NCBI RefSeq assembly: GCF_009709575.1
Contig: NZ_WIXO01000001.1
Location: 2,172,001-2,236,000, forward strand
Length of the DNA: 64,000 nt
Direction: 5' to 3'
Source of the DNA: Streptomyces taklimakanensis
GTDB lineage: Bacteria; Actinomycetota; Actinomycetes; Streptomycetales; Streptomycetaceae
The first letter of the stretch is position 1. The number at the start of each line of letters is the position of its first letter. This document shows, in pieces, positions 35,327 through 43,823 of this stretch. Both the position numbers and the translations under genes were made by a program. Below the pieces are notes generated by a model, which was not told the origin of the DNA, ran no database searches, and saw only the letters and a list, made by a program, of their open reading frames with translations.

Positions 35327-36826
35327 TCACCCCTCGGGAGTGCCCTCGGGAGCGCCCTCGGGGGCGCGGTCCGGACGGCGGCCCTCCGCCGGCAGCGTCA
35401 GCAGGATCAGCAGCAGGCACCCCGCCAGGACCGCCGAGCCGGTGCGGAAGGCCAGCGCGTAGCCCGGGGCCAGGGCGTCCGGCGTGTCGCCGGTGATGCG
35501 GCCGGCCGCCACCGTGGACAGGACCGCCAACCCCAGGGAGCCGCCCATGGTGCGGGAGGTGTTCACCATCGCCGAGACCACCCCCGCGTCCCCGTACGGG
35601 GCACCGGAGGTGGCCAGGGAGGCCAGCGGGGTGGCCAGCAGCCCGGTACCGAGCATCGCCGTGACGCCGGGCCCCAGGACCGTGCCCGCGTAGGAGCCGT
35701 CCGCGCCCATGGCCAGCCCGTACCAGAGGAAGCCGGATGCCGACAGCGTCACGCCCGTCAGCGCGGTGTTCCTGGCGCCCAGCGGGTGCATCAGCCGGGG
35801 GGCGAGCTTGGAGCCGGCGACGACGGCCAGCGAGTGCGGCAGGAAGCCCAGGCCCGCCTGGAGGGGCGTGAACAGCAGCACGTTCTGCATGTAGAGGGAG
35901 ACGAAGTACCAGGAGGAGACCAGCGCGGCGCCGCAGACGAACATCGCCGCGTTGGCGGCCGGGACCGACGGCAACCGGAAGAGCCGCAGCGGCATCAGCG
36001 GCGCCCGGGCACGGGCCTCCACCGCGACGAAGAGGCCCAGCAGGACCGGCCCGCCCAGCAGCGGCACCAGGGTGGCCGTCTCGCTCCAGCCGATCGCCTC
36101 CGTCTGCACGATGCCGTACGCCAACGTGCCGAGCCCGGCCGTGACCAGCACCGCGCCGGGCACGTCCATCTTCCCGCCCCCTCCGGCGGAAGGGCCTCCG
36201 CCTCCGGTTCGGTCGCCGCCCAACCGGAGCGCCACCGCCAGCAGGACGAGCACCCCGATGGGCACGTTGACCAGCAGCACCCAGCGCCAGGAGAGCGCGT
36301 CGGTGAGGACCCCGCCGACGAAGCCGCCCGCCGCGCCGCCGCCCGCGCCCACCGCCGTCCAGGTGCCGATGGCGCGGGCGCGGGCCGGCCCCTCGGGAAC
36401 GGAGGTGGTGAGCAGGGTCAGGGTGGAGGGCGCCAGGACGGCCGCCCCCACGCCCTGGACGGCCCGCGCGGTGAGGAGGTGCCAGGGCTCGGCGGCCAGG
36501 CCGCCCGCGAGACTGGCGGCGGTGAACAGGCCGAGTCCGGCCAGGAACACCCGCTTGCGCCCGAAGACGTCCCCGGCCCGGCCGCCCAGCAGCATGAACC
36601 CGGCGAAGGTCAGCGTGTAGGTGTTGACGACCCACTGGAGCTGGTGCGCGTCCATGCCCAGGCCGGAGCGCATGGCGGGCAGCGCCACGTTGACCACGGA
36701 GACGTCGAGCACCACGAGGAACTGTCCGGCGCACGCGGCGAGGACGACCAACCAGGTGGAGCGGACCCGGCCCGCTCCGGCCGTCCCTGGGGACTGGGTG
36801 TCGGCTTCAGCCGAGTGCTCGACCAT
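35327..36826 (-). CDS. MFS drug exporter, DHA2 (EmrB/QacA) type
   Basis: The 499-residue protein has fourteen hydrophobic segments. Motif A appears as LGGRAGDVFGRKRVFLAG and the motif C region as GVGAAVLAPSTLTLL, typical of proton-driven multidrug exporters. The N-terminus is acidic and short. The ATG lies 6 nt after a -10-like TAGCAT (complement of 36833-36838), giving a probable leaderless mRNA. No regulator lies next to it. It could export antibiotics or metabolites; the substrate cannot be predicted. Confidence 0.92.
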   Translation of the reverse strand: MVEHSAEADTQSPGTAGAGRVRSTWLVVLAACAGQFLVVLDVSVVNVALPAMRSGLGMDAHQLQWVVNTYTLTFAGFMLLGGRAGDVFGRKRVFLAGLGLFTAASLAGGLAAEPWHLLTARAVQGVGAAVLAPSTLTLLTTSVPEGPARARAIGTWTAVGAGGGAAGGFVGGVLTDALSWRWVLLVNVPIGVLVLLAVALRLGGDRTGGGGPSAGGGGKMDVPGAVLVTAGLGTLAYGIVQTEAIGWSETATLVPLLGGPVLLGLFVAVEARARAPLMPLRLFRLPSVPAANAAMFVCGAALVSSWYFVSLYMQNVLLFTPLQAGLGFLPHSLAVVAGSKLAPRLMHPLGARNTALTGVTLSASGFLWYGLAMGADGSYAGTVLGPGVTAMLGTGLLATPLASLATSGAPYGDAGVVSAMVNTSRTMGGSLGLAVLSTVAAGRITGDTPDALAPGYALAFRTGSAVLAGCLLLILLTLPAEGRRPDRAPEGAPEGTPEG

Positions 36827-37066
36827 TCCGCCATGCTAAGGACTCCCCGGCACCTCGGGGACCGCGTCCGACCACCGCCCGGTACCGACGGGGAGCCCCC
36901 GGCGCCGGAGCCGGCCCCCCCCGGCCGGTGCGGGCGGCGGCTCCGCTCGACGCGCGGGCGCGTCCGCGTCGTACCGCATGCGTCCCCTCACCCCGGGTAT
37001 CCGACGTCCACGGTGCGGAGGGCGCACCGTCTCGCCGCGGACGATCACGAGCCGGGGGTGGACCGG

Positions 37067-37657
37067 ATGAGGCGCGGCCTTCCGTCCAGGAGCACGAGCG
37101 GCGGCACCGACACGTCCGCCGCGCCGCGCGAGGAGACCCCCGCGCCCCGCTCGCCGGTGGTGCGGGCGCTGGTGATGGCGGTGGCCCTGGCCGCGACGGT
37201 GCTGTTCGCCGTTCTCCTCGCCCGACTGACCCTGACCCCGTCCCACGCGTCGGAGCCCCTGGCACACGGCAACCTGCGTCCGGGCGACTCCATCCGCGCC
37301 TACCTCGACCAGCCCGCGTTCCGCGACACCGTCAAGCAGTTGGGCGGCAACATCGCGCTGGGCGTGCCCTTCGGCGTGTTGCTGCCCGTCGCCCTGCCCC
37401 ACCTCCTGGGGCCGCTGCGGGTGGCGCTGACGACCGTGGTGGTGACGACCGCGGTCGAGCTGGTGCAGGGGCTCGCCGTTCCGGGTCGGGCCTTCGACGT
37501 CGACGACGTCATCCTCAACACCACCGGCGCGCTCCTGGGCTACCTGCTGCTCGGCCGCGGGCTGGGCCGCGCCGTCCATCCGCCGCGCCGCCGGCGGCGA
37601 CGGCGCGGGGCACGGCGGGAACGCACCGGTGCCGCCACGAGGGCCGAGGGCGCCTGA
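37067..37657 (+). CDS. VanZ-family membrane protein
   Basis: The 196-residue protein has an N-terminal basic region, a membrane span (about residues 32-54), and the VanZ core QLGGNIALGVPFGVLLPVALP, TTAVELVQGLAVPGRAFDVDDVILNTTGALLGYLLL. A basic Arg-rich C-terminus follows. VanZ proteins lower sensitivity to some glycopeptides and lipopeptides in other bacteria, but the many streptomycete copies are mostly of unknown role. The ATG at 37067 has GGGGGTGG about five bases upstream; a GTG three codons earlier is possible. Confidence 0.87.
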   Translation: MRRGLPSRSTSGGTDTSAAPREETPAPRSPVVRALVMAVALAATVLFAVLLARLTLTPSHASEPLAHGNLRPGDSIRAYLDQPAFRDTVKQLGGNIALGVPFGVLLPVALPHLLGPLRVALTTVVVTTAVELVQGLAVPGRAFDVDDVILNTTGALLGYLLLGRGLGRAVHPPRRRRRRRGARRERTGAATRAEGA

Positions 37658-37855
37658 CGGGTCCGTCGTTTCGACCCACCGCGCCCGGGCATCCGTTCCA
37701 GGATCCGACTCCCCTTCAGGGCACACGAGTCGGACGCACGAGAAGTGAGGGCGGACGGCGCCTCGCGTCGCCGAGGCCCGCCCGGACGGACAGGGCGGGA
37801 CGTGGGTCCGAGCGGCCCGTCACCCCTCCGCCCACCCGATCGAAAGGACGCCCCG

Positions 37856-38293
37856 GTGTCTTCGCAATCTCCCTACCACGGCCACCCCCACACCCCCGGG
37901 CCGGGCGCCGCGCCGTCCGGCCCCGCCGGTGGACGGCCGCCCCGCAACGGACTCGGCATCGCCGCCCTCGTCCTCGGGGTGATCGCCCTGCTGCTGTTCT
38001 GGACGCTCCTGGGCGGCATCGTGCTGGGACTGGCGGCGATCGTGCTCGGCATCGTCGGCCGCCGCCGGGCGAAGCGCGGCGAGGCGACCAACGGCGGGAT
38101 GGCGCTGGCCGGGGCCGTGGTGGGCGGCCTCGGGCTGGTGGCGTCGGTGGCCCTTGTCGTCGCGGGGGTGTCCTTCCTGAACTCCGACGAGTTCAAGAAC
38201 TTCGAGGACTGCGTGAACCGGGCCGAGACCGCCGCCGACCGCGAACAGTGCGAACGCGACTTCAACCGGGACCTGGGGGGTCTGGAGGGCTGA
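37856..38293 (+). CDS. DUF4190 membrane protein (copy 2)
   Basis: The 145-residue protein is a paralogue of the 34860-35312 product. It has the same Pro-rich N-tail, the same block GEATNGGMALAGAVVGGLGLV, two spans (about 33-60 and 83-108) and a C-terminal domain with the same two-cysteine arrangement (FEDCVNRAETA, EQCERDFN). It begins with GTG behind GAAAGGA. The two copies are 2.5 kb apart on the same strand with the MFS and VanZ genes between, which suggests a local duplication. Confidence 0.85.
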   Translation: MSSQSPYHGHPHTPGPGAAPSGPAGGRPPRNGLGIAALVLGVIALLLFWTLLGGIVLGLAAIVLGIVGRRRAKRGEATNGGMALAGAVVGGLGLVASVALVVAGVSFLNSDEFKNFEDCVNRAETAADREQCERDFNRDLGGLEG

Positions 38294-38553
38294 GCCCCCG
38301 GGGATCCTCCCGCACGACGCCCCTCGGACGGCGTCCGGAGACGATCACCGGGTCCGGTCGACGGGTTCGCACCGGGAGCCGGGGAGCGACAGGGGCCCGA
38401 CGCTCTCACCCGTCATCCGGCCCGCCACCCGGCGCCGAGGGCGGCGGCACGGGACGTGTGCGGCGAGGGCACGGCCCGGCCCGTCCCGGGGCCGCGCCGT
38501 CGAAGCAGTCGAAGCCGTCGAAGCGCGACCCCGGGATGGGCCGGGCGCCGCCG

Positions 38554-38916
38554 TCAGGTGTGGCCGGGGCCGCCGGAGCCGAAGCCGCCGCTGCTGCCCG
38601 GGTCCCAGGTGCGCCGGTCGTCGGGGCCGACGGGGTGGGTGTCCTCGTGTTCCTGGAGCTCGTGCGGGTACCGGCGCCTCCCGTCCGAGGGGACGGGGTC
38701 GTCCTCCCGGATGCCGTCCTCGTAGCCGATCGGTTTCTCCGGGTGCTCGGAGGGCGTGGAGACGCCCTCGTCACCCCGCCTGAGCAGACGCAGTCCGTAC
38801 ACCACGGCCAGGATCAGCAGGGACGCCACCAGGACTCCGGCGACGAGCGGCCCGATGCCGATCGTCAGGTCGGAAGCTGCCAGGGGAATGTGCTCCGCCG
38901 CGTGGATGCCGTTCAT
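38554..38916 (-). CDS. DUF6479 family membrane protein
   Basis: The 120-residue protein has one membrane span (about residues 17-41: TIGIGPLVAGVLVASLLILAVVYG), followed by a hydrophilic tail with the family pattern PHELQEHEDTHPVGPDDRRTW and the conserved ending GSSGGFGSGGPG. DUF6479 proteins are small, abundant in Streptomyces and uncharacterised. Its 38294-38553 downstream gap contains triplet-like repeats of GTCGAAG near 38500 and no gene. Confidence 0.82.
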   Translation of the reverse strand: MNGIHAAEHIPLAASDLTIGIGPLVAGVLVASLLILAVVYGLRLLRRGDEGVSTPSEHPEKPIGYEDGIREDDPVPSDGRRRYPHELQEHEDTHPVGPDDRRTWDPGSSGGFGSGGPGHT

Positions 38917-38944
38917 GGCCTTCGGGTACCCCCCTCCGGCCGGC

Positions 38945-39997
38945 TCACTCGGCCCGGCGCCCCGACCGCTCCGTCCCGCGTGCGCCGGCCTCCGCCGCGC
39001 GGATGGCGTCCCGGTAGGCGCGGGCCGCGGCCCGCAGCGCCGTCTCCGGGTCGGTGCCCTCCGCCTCGGCGCGGGCGGCCAGGGCCAGCAGCTCGTAGCC
39101 GACGCCCTCCCCGGCGGGCAGCGCGTCGATGCCCGCGGTACGGGCCCGGCCCGCCAGCTTCGCGGCCAGGGCGAGGGCGGGTTGGCCCAGCGGGACGCCC
39201 TCGGTGACCGAAGCGCGCCGCTTCTCCACCGCCTTGGTGCGCAGCCAGTGGGCCTTGACCTCCTCGGGGGTCTCGGCGGTCTCGTCGCCGAAGACGTGGG
39301 GGTGGCGGCGGATCAGCTTCTCCACGATCGTGCCCGCCACGTCGTCGACGGAGAACGGTTCCTCGGGGTCGTCCTGGGCGATCCGAGCGTGGAAGACCAC
39401 CTGCAGCAGTACGTCGCCCAGCTCCTCGCGCAGGGCCTCGCGGTCGCCCTCCTCGATGGCCTCGACCAGCTCGTACGCCTCCTCGATGCCGTACTTCACC
39501 AGGTCCTCGTTGGTGCGTGTCCCGCTCCAGGGGCACTCGGCGCGGATCCGGTCCATGACCCTCACCAGGTCCAGCAGGCGGGCGCCGGGCAGGTCGTAGG
39601 AGCCGGGGAGCAGCTCCAGCTCCGGCATCGCCTCGCGACCGGAGCCGGCGAGCCGGGCGAGTCCGTCCGTCAGCTCCGGCTCGCCCTCGGCTCCCGCGAG
39701 GACCACCACCGTGCGGCCGCCGGTGCCGGTGCCGGCGCCATCGACGGCGCCGTCGTCACCGCCCGCGCACAGGGCCACCAGTTCGCGGGCGGTGGGTCGG
39801 GCGGTCCGCACCGTGACGCCGGCCTCGCGCAGGTACGGGAGCTGCGGGTGGTCCGGGTCCGCGCACAGCACGCGGTCGGCGGTGCGCACCGCCTGCCAGG
39901 CGGGCCAGGACAGCAGGCCGGGCGCGACCCGGTGGCTGGTGGTGAGCAGGACGATGCGGCCGGTGGCGGGGACCGGGACGGCTGGTGAGGCGTTCAC
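38945..39997 (-). CDS. mazG: MazG nucleotide pyrophosphohydrolase with degenerate N-terminal domain
   Basis: The 350-residue protein contains one MazG domain (about residues 125-280): RIRAECPWSGTRTNEDLVKYGIEEAYELVEAIEEGDREAL with the ExxE and later ExxD metal ligands. It hydrolyses non-canonical or (p)ppGpp-type nucleoside triphosphates. The first 110 residues (RIVLLTTSHRVAPGLLSWPAW and DADHPQLPYLREAG-like text) resemble a shortened tetrapyrrole-methylase domain, as fused to MazG in YabN-type proteins, but lack an intact SAM site. GTG start. Confidence 0.88.
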   Translation of the reverse strand: MNASPAVPVPATGRIVLLTTSHRVAPGLLSWPAWQAVRTADRVLCADPDHPQLPYLREAGVTVRTARPTARELVALCAGGDDGAVDGAGTGTGGRTVVVLAGAEGEPELTDGLARLAGSGREAMPELELLPGSYDLPGARLLDLVRVMDRIRAECPWSGTRTNEDLVKYGIEEAYELVEAIEEGDREALREELGDVLLQVVFHARIAQDDPEEPFSVDDVAGTIVEKLIRRHPHVFGDETAETPEEVKAHWLRTKAVEKRRASVTEGVPLGQPALALAAKLAGRARTAGIDALPAGEGVGYELLALAARAEAEGTDPETALRAAARAYRDAIRAAEAGARGTERSGRRAE

Positions 39998-40085
39998 GCT
40001 TCCGAACGTAACCGATGAACGGCGGCAGCCGTCCGGCCACCCGGCGCGGGGGCGGCACGCCGCTCGGTCGGCGCGGTCGGACGCG

Positions 40086-40736
40086 TCAGGCGGGCTGCTG
40101 GGGTCCGGGGCCGGAGACGTTCCTGATCCACGGCTCCTCGGTGTCGACGAGGGTGATCTCCTTGTCGTCCCAGGCCCCGTAGCGCGGGTTGATCGTCACG
40201 TCCATCTTCTCGGACGTCTCCGCCAGCACCTCGGTCATGGCCTGCTGTCCCTGGGGGGTCCGGAGGTCGGCCCCCAGCTTCTCGGCCAGCTTCTGGACCA
40301 GGACCTGGGCGCGCACCGCCTCGTCGATCCTCTCGGGTGCGACGGCCCGCTGCCGGATCATCATCTCCTCCAGCCGCTCGGCACCGCCCACGTTGCGCTC
40401 GGCCTCCGCCCGCGCCCGCTGGACGTCGCTCCGGGTGATCTCCACCCCGGCGTCCTCGGCGGCCCTCTCCAGGACCCGCTGGAAGACGAGGGTGCCGAGG
40501 GTGCCCCGGGTGAGCTGCCCGGTGTTCTCGACCAGTTCGGCGCCCTGCTCGTCCTCGCCCTGGGCGTCCCGCACGGCCCGCACCTGCGCCTGCACGTGGG
40601 ACACCGTGATCCGCTCGCCGTCGACGACGGCCGCCGCGCCGGGGTGGGCTTCGCTGCCGCAGGCGGTCAGCAACGGCGCCCCGACGAGCACCGCTGCCGC
40701 GGCGGAGAGGGAGAGCGAGATCCTGCGGCGGAACAT
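40086..40736 (-). CDS. SurA-N-type secreted lipoprotein
   Basis: The 216-residue protein has an AGGAGG site four bases before ATG and a lipoprotein signal (LLTACGS lipobox at about residue 22-28). It is probably a foldase-like chaperone: the mature region matches the SurA N-terminal domain (AAVVDGERITVSHVQAQV, LGTLVFQRVLERAAEDAGVEIT, LVQKLAEKLG) without a rotamase (PPIase) domain, as in many actinobacteria. It adjoins mazG with an 88-bp gap, which is also the order seen in other streptomycetes. Confidence 0.85.
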   Translation of the reverse strand: MFRRRISLSLSAAAAVLVGAPLLTACGSEAHPGAAAVVDGERITVSHVQAQVRAVRDAQGEDEQGAELVENTGQLTRGTLGTLVFQRVLERAAEDAGVEITRSDVQRARAEAERNVGGAERLEEMMIRQRAVAPERIDEAVRAQVLVQKLAEKLGADLRTPQGQQAMTEVLAETSEKMDVTINPRYGAWDDKEITLVDTEEPWIRNVSGPGPQQPA

Positions 40737-41027
40737 GAAGCCTCCTGAGTGCGGCTGTGGAACGGGTGGTGTGGACGGTGCGGGGAGCACCTGTGCATGG
40801 CCGTCCCGGCGGTGATCGATGCTAGGCAGTCCGCGCGGCTCCCACCACCGTTTCGACACTGTTTCGGCAAACGAACGAGCGGGGCGGACGGTGCCGGGGG
40901 CGGAGCGGCGGCCCGGGGCGGGGAAGAAGCACGGACGCGGCGGGAGCGGCGCGGGGACACGACGGGACTCGGCAGTGTTCGCCCGTCGTTCCCGTTCCGT
41001 ACACCCCGATGCCCAAGGGTTGCCCCC

Positions 41028-42197
41028 GTGTCCAACGAAACAGCCGTGCACGTCCCGGAGCGCGGTCCCGACATCGGCACGGGCTCCGGGCAGAGCGACC
41101 CACGGGACCTCCGGGTGCCCCGTCCCGGCCCCCCGCCGCCCGCCCCCGCGCAGTCCGCCGATCCGCCCTCCCGGCCCACCCGGGAGCACCGGTACGACAT
41201 CGACCTGATGCGGTTGGTGTGCTCCTTCGCGGTGATGCTCGGCCACGTCGGCGGGGTGTTCATAGCCGCGGTGGAGCGCGAGGAGGCGAACGGGCCCGGC
41301 GTGTACTGGACCGGGCACGTCGTGGAGGCGCTCAACCCGTTCGCGGTCCCCATGTACTTCGCCATCGCGGGCTGGGCCGTGCTGGTCGGGGCGCCGCCGA
41401 GCGACAGCCGTCGGATGTGGCGGAGGGTCGTGCGCAACACGGTGCCGCTGCTGGTGTGGACGGCCCTCTACCTGGTCTGGGGCCGGTTGTGGGGCACCAA
41501 CGACGGGCCCGTCTCCCGGCTGGCGGTGGAGGCCCTCTTCGGGTCGGTGCGGCCCGCGTACCACCTGTGGTTCATGTACGCCTACATCCCCCTGGTGATC
41601 GCGCTGGCGTTCGTGGTGCTGGTACGGGCCGGGAGGCGGCCGTGGGGGCTGGGCGCGGTGCTGCTGGTGCTCGCCTGCGCGCCGAGCCTGACGGGGGACC
41701 TGGAGCGGTGGACCGGCTGGGACGTTCCGCACTTCGGCTGGGGCTTCGGCCTCTACCAGGTGATGTACGCGGTGATCGGCGCGTTCCTGTTCGCCCTCCC
41801 CGCCGGGGTGCCCGTCCGACGGCGGTGGGTGTGGGCGGTGCCGATCGTCCTGACGATGGCCGGGGTGCTCTGGTACCACACGCAGGTCCACTACGTGATC
41901 CCGAACGCGCACGTCCTCGTCGCCGTGATGACCGGCGGGCTGCTGTTGGCGCTCAACCGGGTGCGGGTGCCCGAGCGGTGGCGTCCGCTGGTGGGGAAGT
42001 TGGCCGGCGCCTCGCTGGGCGCCTACATGGTGCACGTGATGGTCATCTCGGCGCTGGTGGAGCCGCTGGTCACCGCGGACCTGTCCTGGCCGGTGGCGGG
42101 CGCGCTGTTCGTGGCGCTGCTGGCCGTGACGGTCGCGGTGTCGTTCGGTGCCAGTGCGCTGTGGGGACGGCTGGGGCTGCGCAAGTACCTGGGCTGA
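41028..42197 (+). CDS. Membrane acyltransferase 3 (OafA-like)
   Basis: The 389-residue protein starts at GTG with AAGGG eight bases upstream. A disordered Pro-rich N-tail of about 55 residues is followed by ten hydrophobic segments of the acyltransferase-3 family: YDIDLMRLVCSFAVMLGHVGGVF with the catalytic-type His, FAIAGWAVLV, HLWFMYAYIPLVIAL and SLGAYMVHVMV. These enzymes acylate cell-surface sugars or lipids. It is directly downstream of the lipoprotein gene in the opposite direction and probably contributes to envelope modification together with the polysialyltransferase-like cluster next to it. Confidence 0.87.
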   Translation: MSNETAVHVPERGPDIGTGSGQSDPRDLRVPRPGPPPPAPAQSADPPSRPTREHRYDIDLMRLVCSFAVMLGHVGGVFIAAVEREEANGPGVYWTGHVVEALNPFAVPMYFAIAGWAVLVGAPPSDSRRMWRRVVRNTVPLLVWTALYLVWGRLWGTNDGPVSRLAVEALFGSVRPAYHLWFMYAYIPLVIALAFVVLVRAGRRPWGLGAVLLVLACAPSLTGDLERWTGWDVPHFGWGFGLYQVMYAVIGAFLFALPAGVPVRRRWVWAVPIVLTMAGVLWYHTQVHYVIPNAHVLVAVMTGGLLLALNRVRVPERWRPLVGKLAGASLGAYMVHVMVISALVEPLVTADLSWPVAGALFVALLAVTVAVSFGASALWGRLGLRKYLG

Positions 42198-42259
42198 CGA
42201 GCGTGCCGGGGGCGGCACCGCGCCGCGCGCCGCCCGAGGGACGCGCCCGCCCCCATGCC

Positions 42260-42298
42260 CCGCGGCGGGGCCGGACCACGGCCCCGGCCCCGCCGCGG
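42260..42298. terminator. Bidirectional terminator, 15-bp stem
   Basis: A perfect inverted repeat (42260-42274 with 42284-42298, 9-nt loop) lies between convergent genes. Confidence 0.75.
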
Positions 42299-42343
42299 CC
42301 TCCCCGTCTCCCCGCCGTCTCCCCATCGCGTCCCGGTAGCGGA

Positions 42344-43822
42344 CTACCCGGCGCGGCTGCGGGCGGCCCGCCGCACCCGGCGCGCGGCGCGCAGCGCGGT
42401 ACCGCTGCCCGGCAACCGGCGCACCAGGCCGGGCGTCAGTCCGCCGGGGAGTCCCAGCGCGGTCAGCCGGCGCCGCTTGAAGTAGCGGGTGGTGTCCTCC
42501 CCGAAGTGGGCGCTCAGCCACGCCTCGGCCTCGGCGCGCAGCCCGGGGTACCGGTCGGCCTGCATGCAGTACCCGACGGTCCTCGCCAGCGCCTCGACCT
42601 CCCGCACCGCGTCCGCGGAGTCGGTGACCACCGCGCCGCGCGCCTCCCCTTCGGCGGTCCCTCCGCCGGCCGGCGCCTCCAGGTCGGGGACGAGGGCGTC
42701 GACGAGGGTCAGGGGGATGCGGTTGCTGTTCTGGTAGGGGGTCAGCCGGTCCAGCAGGGGCCCGGTGCCCACCCGTGCGATGGGCACCCCGTACAGGGCG
42801 GACGCGGTGAGCATCGCCGTGGAGAAACAGCCCACCACCAGCCGGGGGCGACAGCGGCGGAAGACCGTCTCGGCCAGCATCGGACGGTCGAGCACCAGCA
42901 GCCGTACGCCGGTGTCGGCCGCGGCCTTGTCCAGCACCTTGGAGTAGCGGGCGGGCGCGGTCGGGTGGGGTTTGAAGAGGACGGAGCGGTGCCCGGCCGC
43001 CGCGGCGCCGCGCAGCATCCGCTCGTGCAGGGCCTCCTCCTCGTCCACGGTGAGGATGCCCAGCGCGGCCAGGTACTGGCCCAGCAGGACGGCGGTGGGC
43101 GCCCCCTCGTCGTCCGGACCGGGCAGCTCGCCGTCGCCGTCCGCCGGGGAGGCGTCGTCGAGTTCGTCGAGAACCGTCCGGAAGACGTCGTTCGGCACCA
43201 GCTCGGACGGCACGCCGTACTCGGTGAGCAGCAGCGGCCTCAGACCGGGCACGAGGTCCAGGTGGAGCAGCCGCTGGATGCGGCAGGCGGTGGTCTGCGG
43301 CAGCTTCTCGCGGGTGGGGCCGTAGCTCATCAGGCCGTCGGCGTACACGTGGAGGGAGGCGTCGGCGAAGACGGTGGCCAGCGCCCTGGCCGGGCTGACG
43401 TGGACGGACTCCACGACGAGGTCGATCGGCCCGTCGCCCAGCCGCCAGCTCGCCCGGAACATCCGCTCCCACAGCGGGGCGTCGCCTCCCGCCGGGTTCC
43501 AGGTGCTGGGGTGGTGGGGGCGGATGGTGTCGTTCCAGTCCACCACCCGGTCGAACCGGGCGGCCAGTCGGTGCCAGCCGCGCATCTCGTCCAGCCGGGA
43601 GGCGGTCTCGGGCACCTCGGCGTTGTTGGAGACCAACAGCACGCGCAGGGTCCGGTGCCGCGGGCCGAAGAGGCCGGCGTCCAGGGCGGCGGCGAGCGTG
43701 GCGGCGCCGTAGAGGGTGGAGACCTCGAAGATCTGGACGCGGGTGCGTCCGCCGGGGCCGTCCGCGGCCGACTCGTCCCGGGCCGGCGTCTCGTGGTCGG
43801 TCGTCCTCACCGTGTCGGGCAT
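42344..43822 (-). CDS. Polysialyltransferase-like glycosyltransferase
   Basis: The 492-residue protein matches the alpha-2,8-polysialyltransferase family. Residues characteristic of bacterial sialyltransferases include the DG in YADGLMSYGP, the HP in LFKPHPTAP and a Ser in the GCFSTAML loop. It also begins with a nucleotide-binding-type strand, VQIFEVSTLYGAATLAAAL. Streptomyces lacks classical sialic acid, but members of this family are thought to polymerise 3-deoxy sugar acids such as Kdn in wall teichulosonic acids. ATG start, one base after the stop of the GT2 gene, so translation is coupled. Confidence 0.82.
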   Translation of the reverse strand: MPDTVRTTDHETPARDESAADGPGGRTRVQIFEVSTLYGAATLAAALDAGLFGPRHRTLRVLLVSNNAEVPETASRLDEMRGWHRLAARFDRVVDWNDTIRPHHPSTWNPAGGDAPLWERMFRASWRLGDGPIDLVVESVHVSPARALATVFADASLHVYADGLMSYGPTREKLPQTTACRIQRLLHLDLVPGLRPLLLTEYGVPSELVPNDVFRTVLDELDDASPADGDGELPGPDDEGAPTAVLLGQYLAALGILTVDEEEALHERMLRGAAAAGHRSVLFKPHPTAPARYSKVLDKAAADTGVRLLVLDRPMLAETVFRRCRPRLVVGCFSTAMLTASALYGVPIARVGTGPLLDRLTPYQNSNRIPLTLVDALVPDLEAPAGGGTAEGEARGAVVTDSADAVREVEALARTVGYCMQADRYPGLRAEAEAWLSAHFGEDTTRYFKRRRLTALGLPGGLTPGLVRRLPGSGTALRAARRVRRAARSRAG

Positions 43823-43823
43823 C

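Noticed and set aside
33566-37657. A 1363-codon open frame on the plus strand
   Set aside because: It runs antisense through the P450 and MFS genes and joins the true VanZ gene at its end. Long empty frames are normal in GC-rich DNA; the real genes have motifs and ribosome sites.
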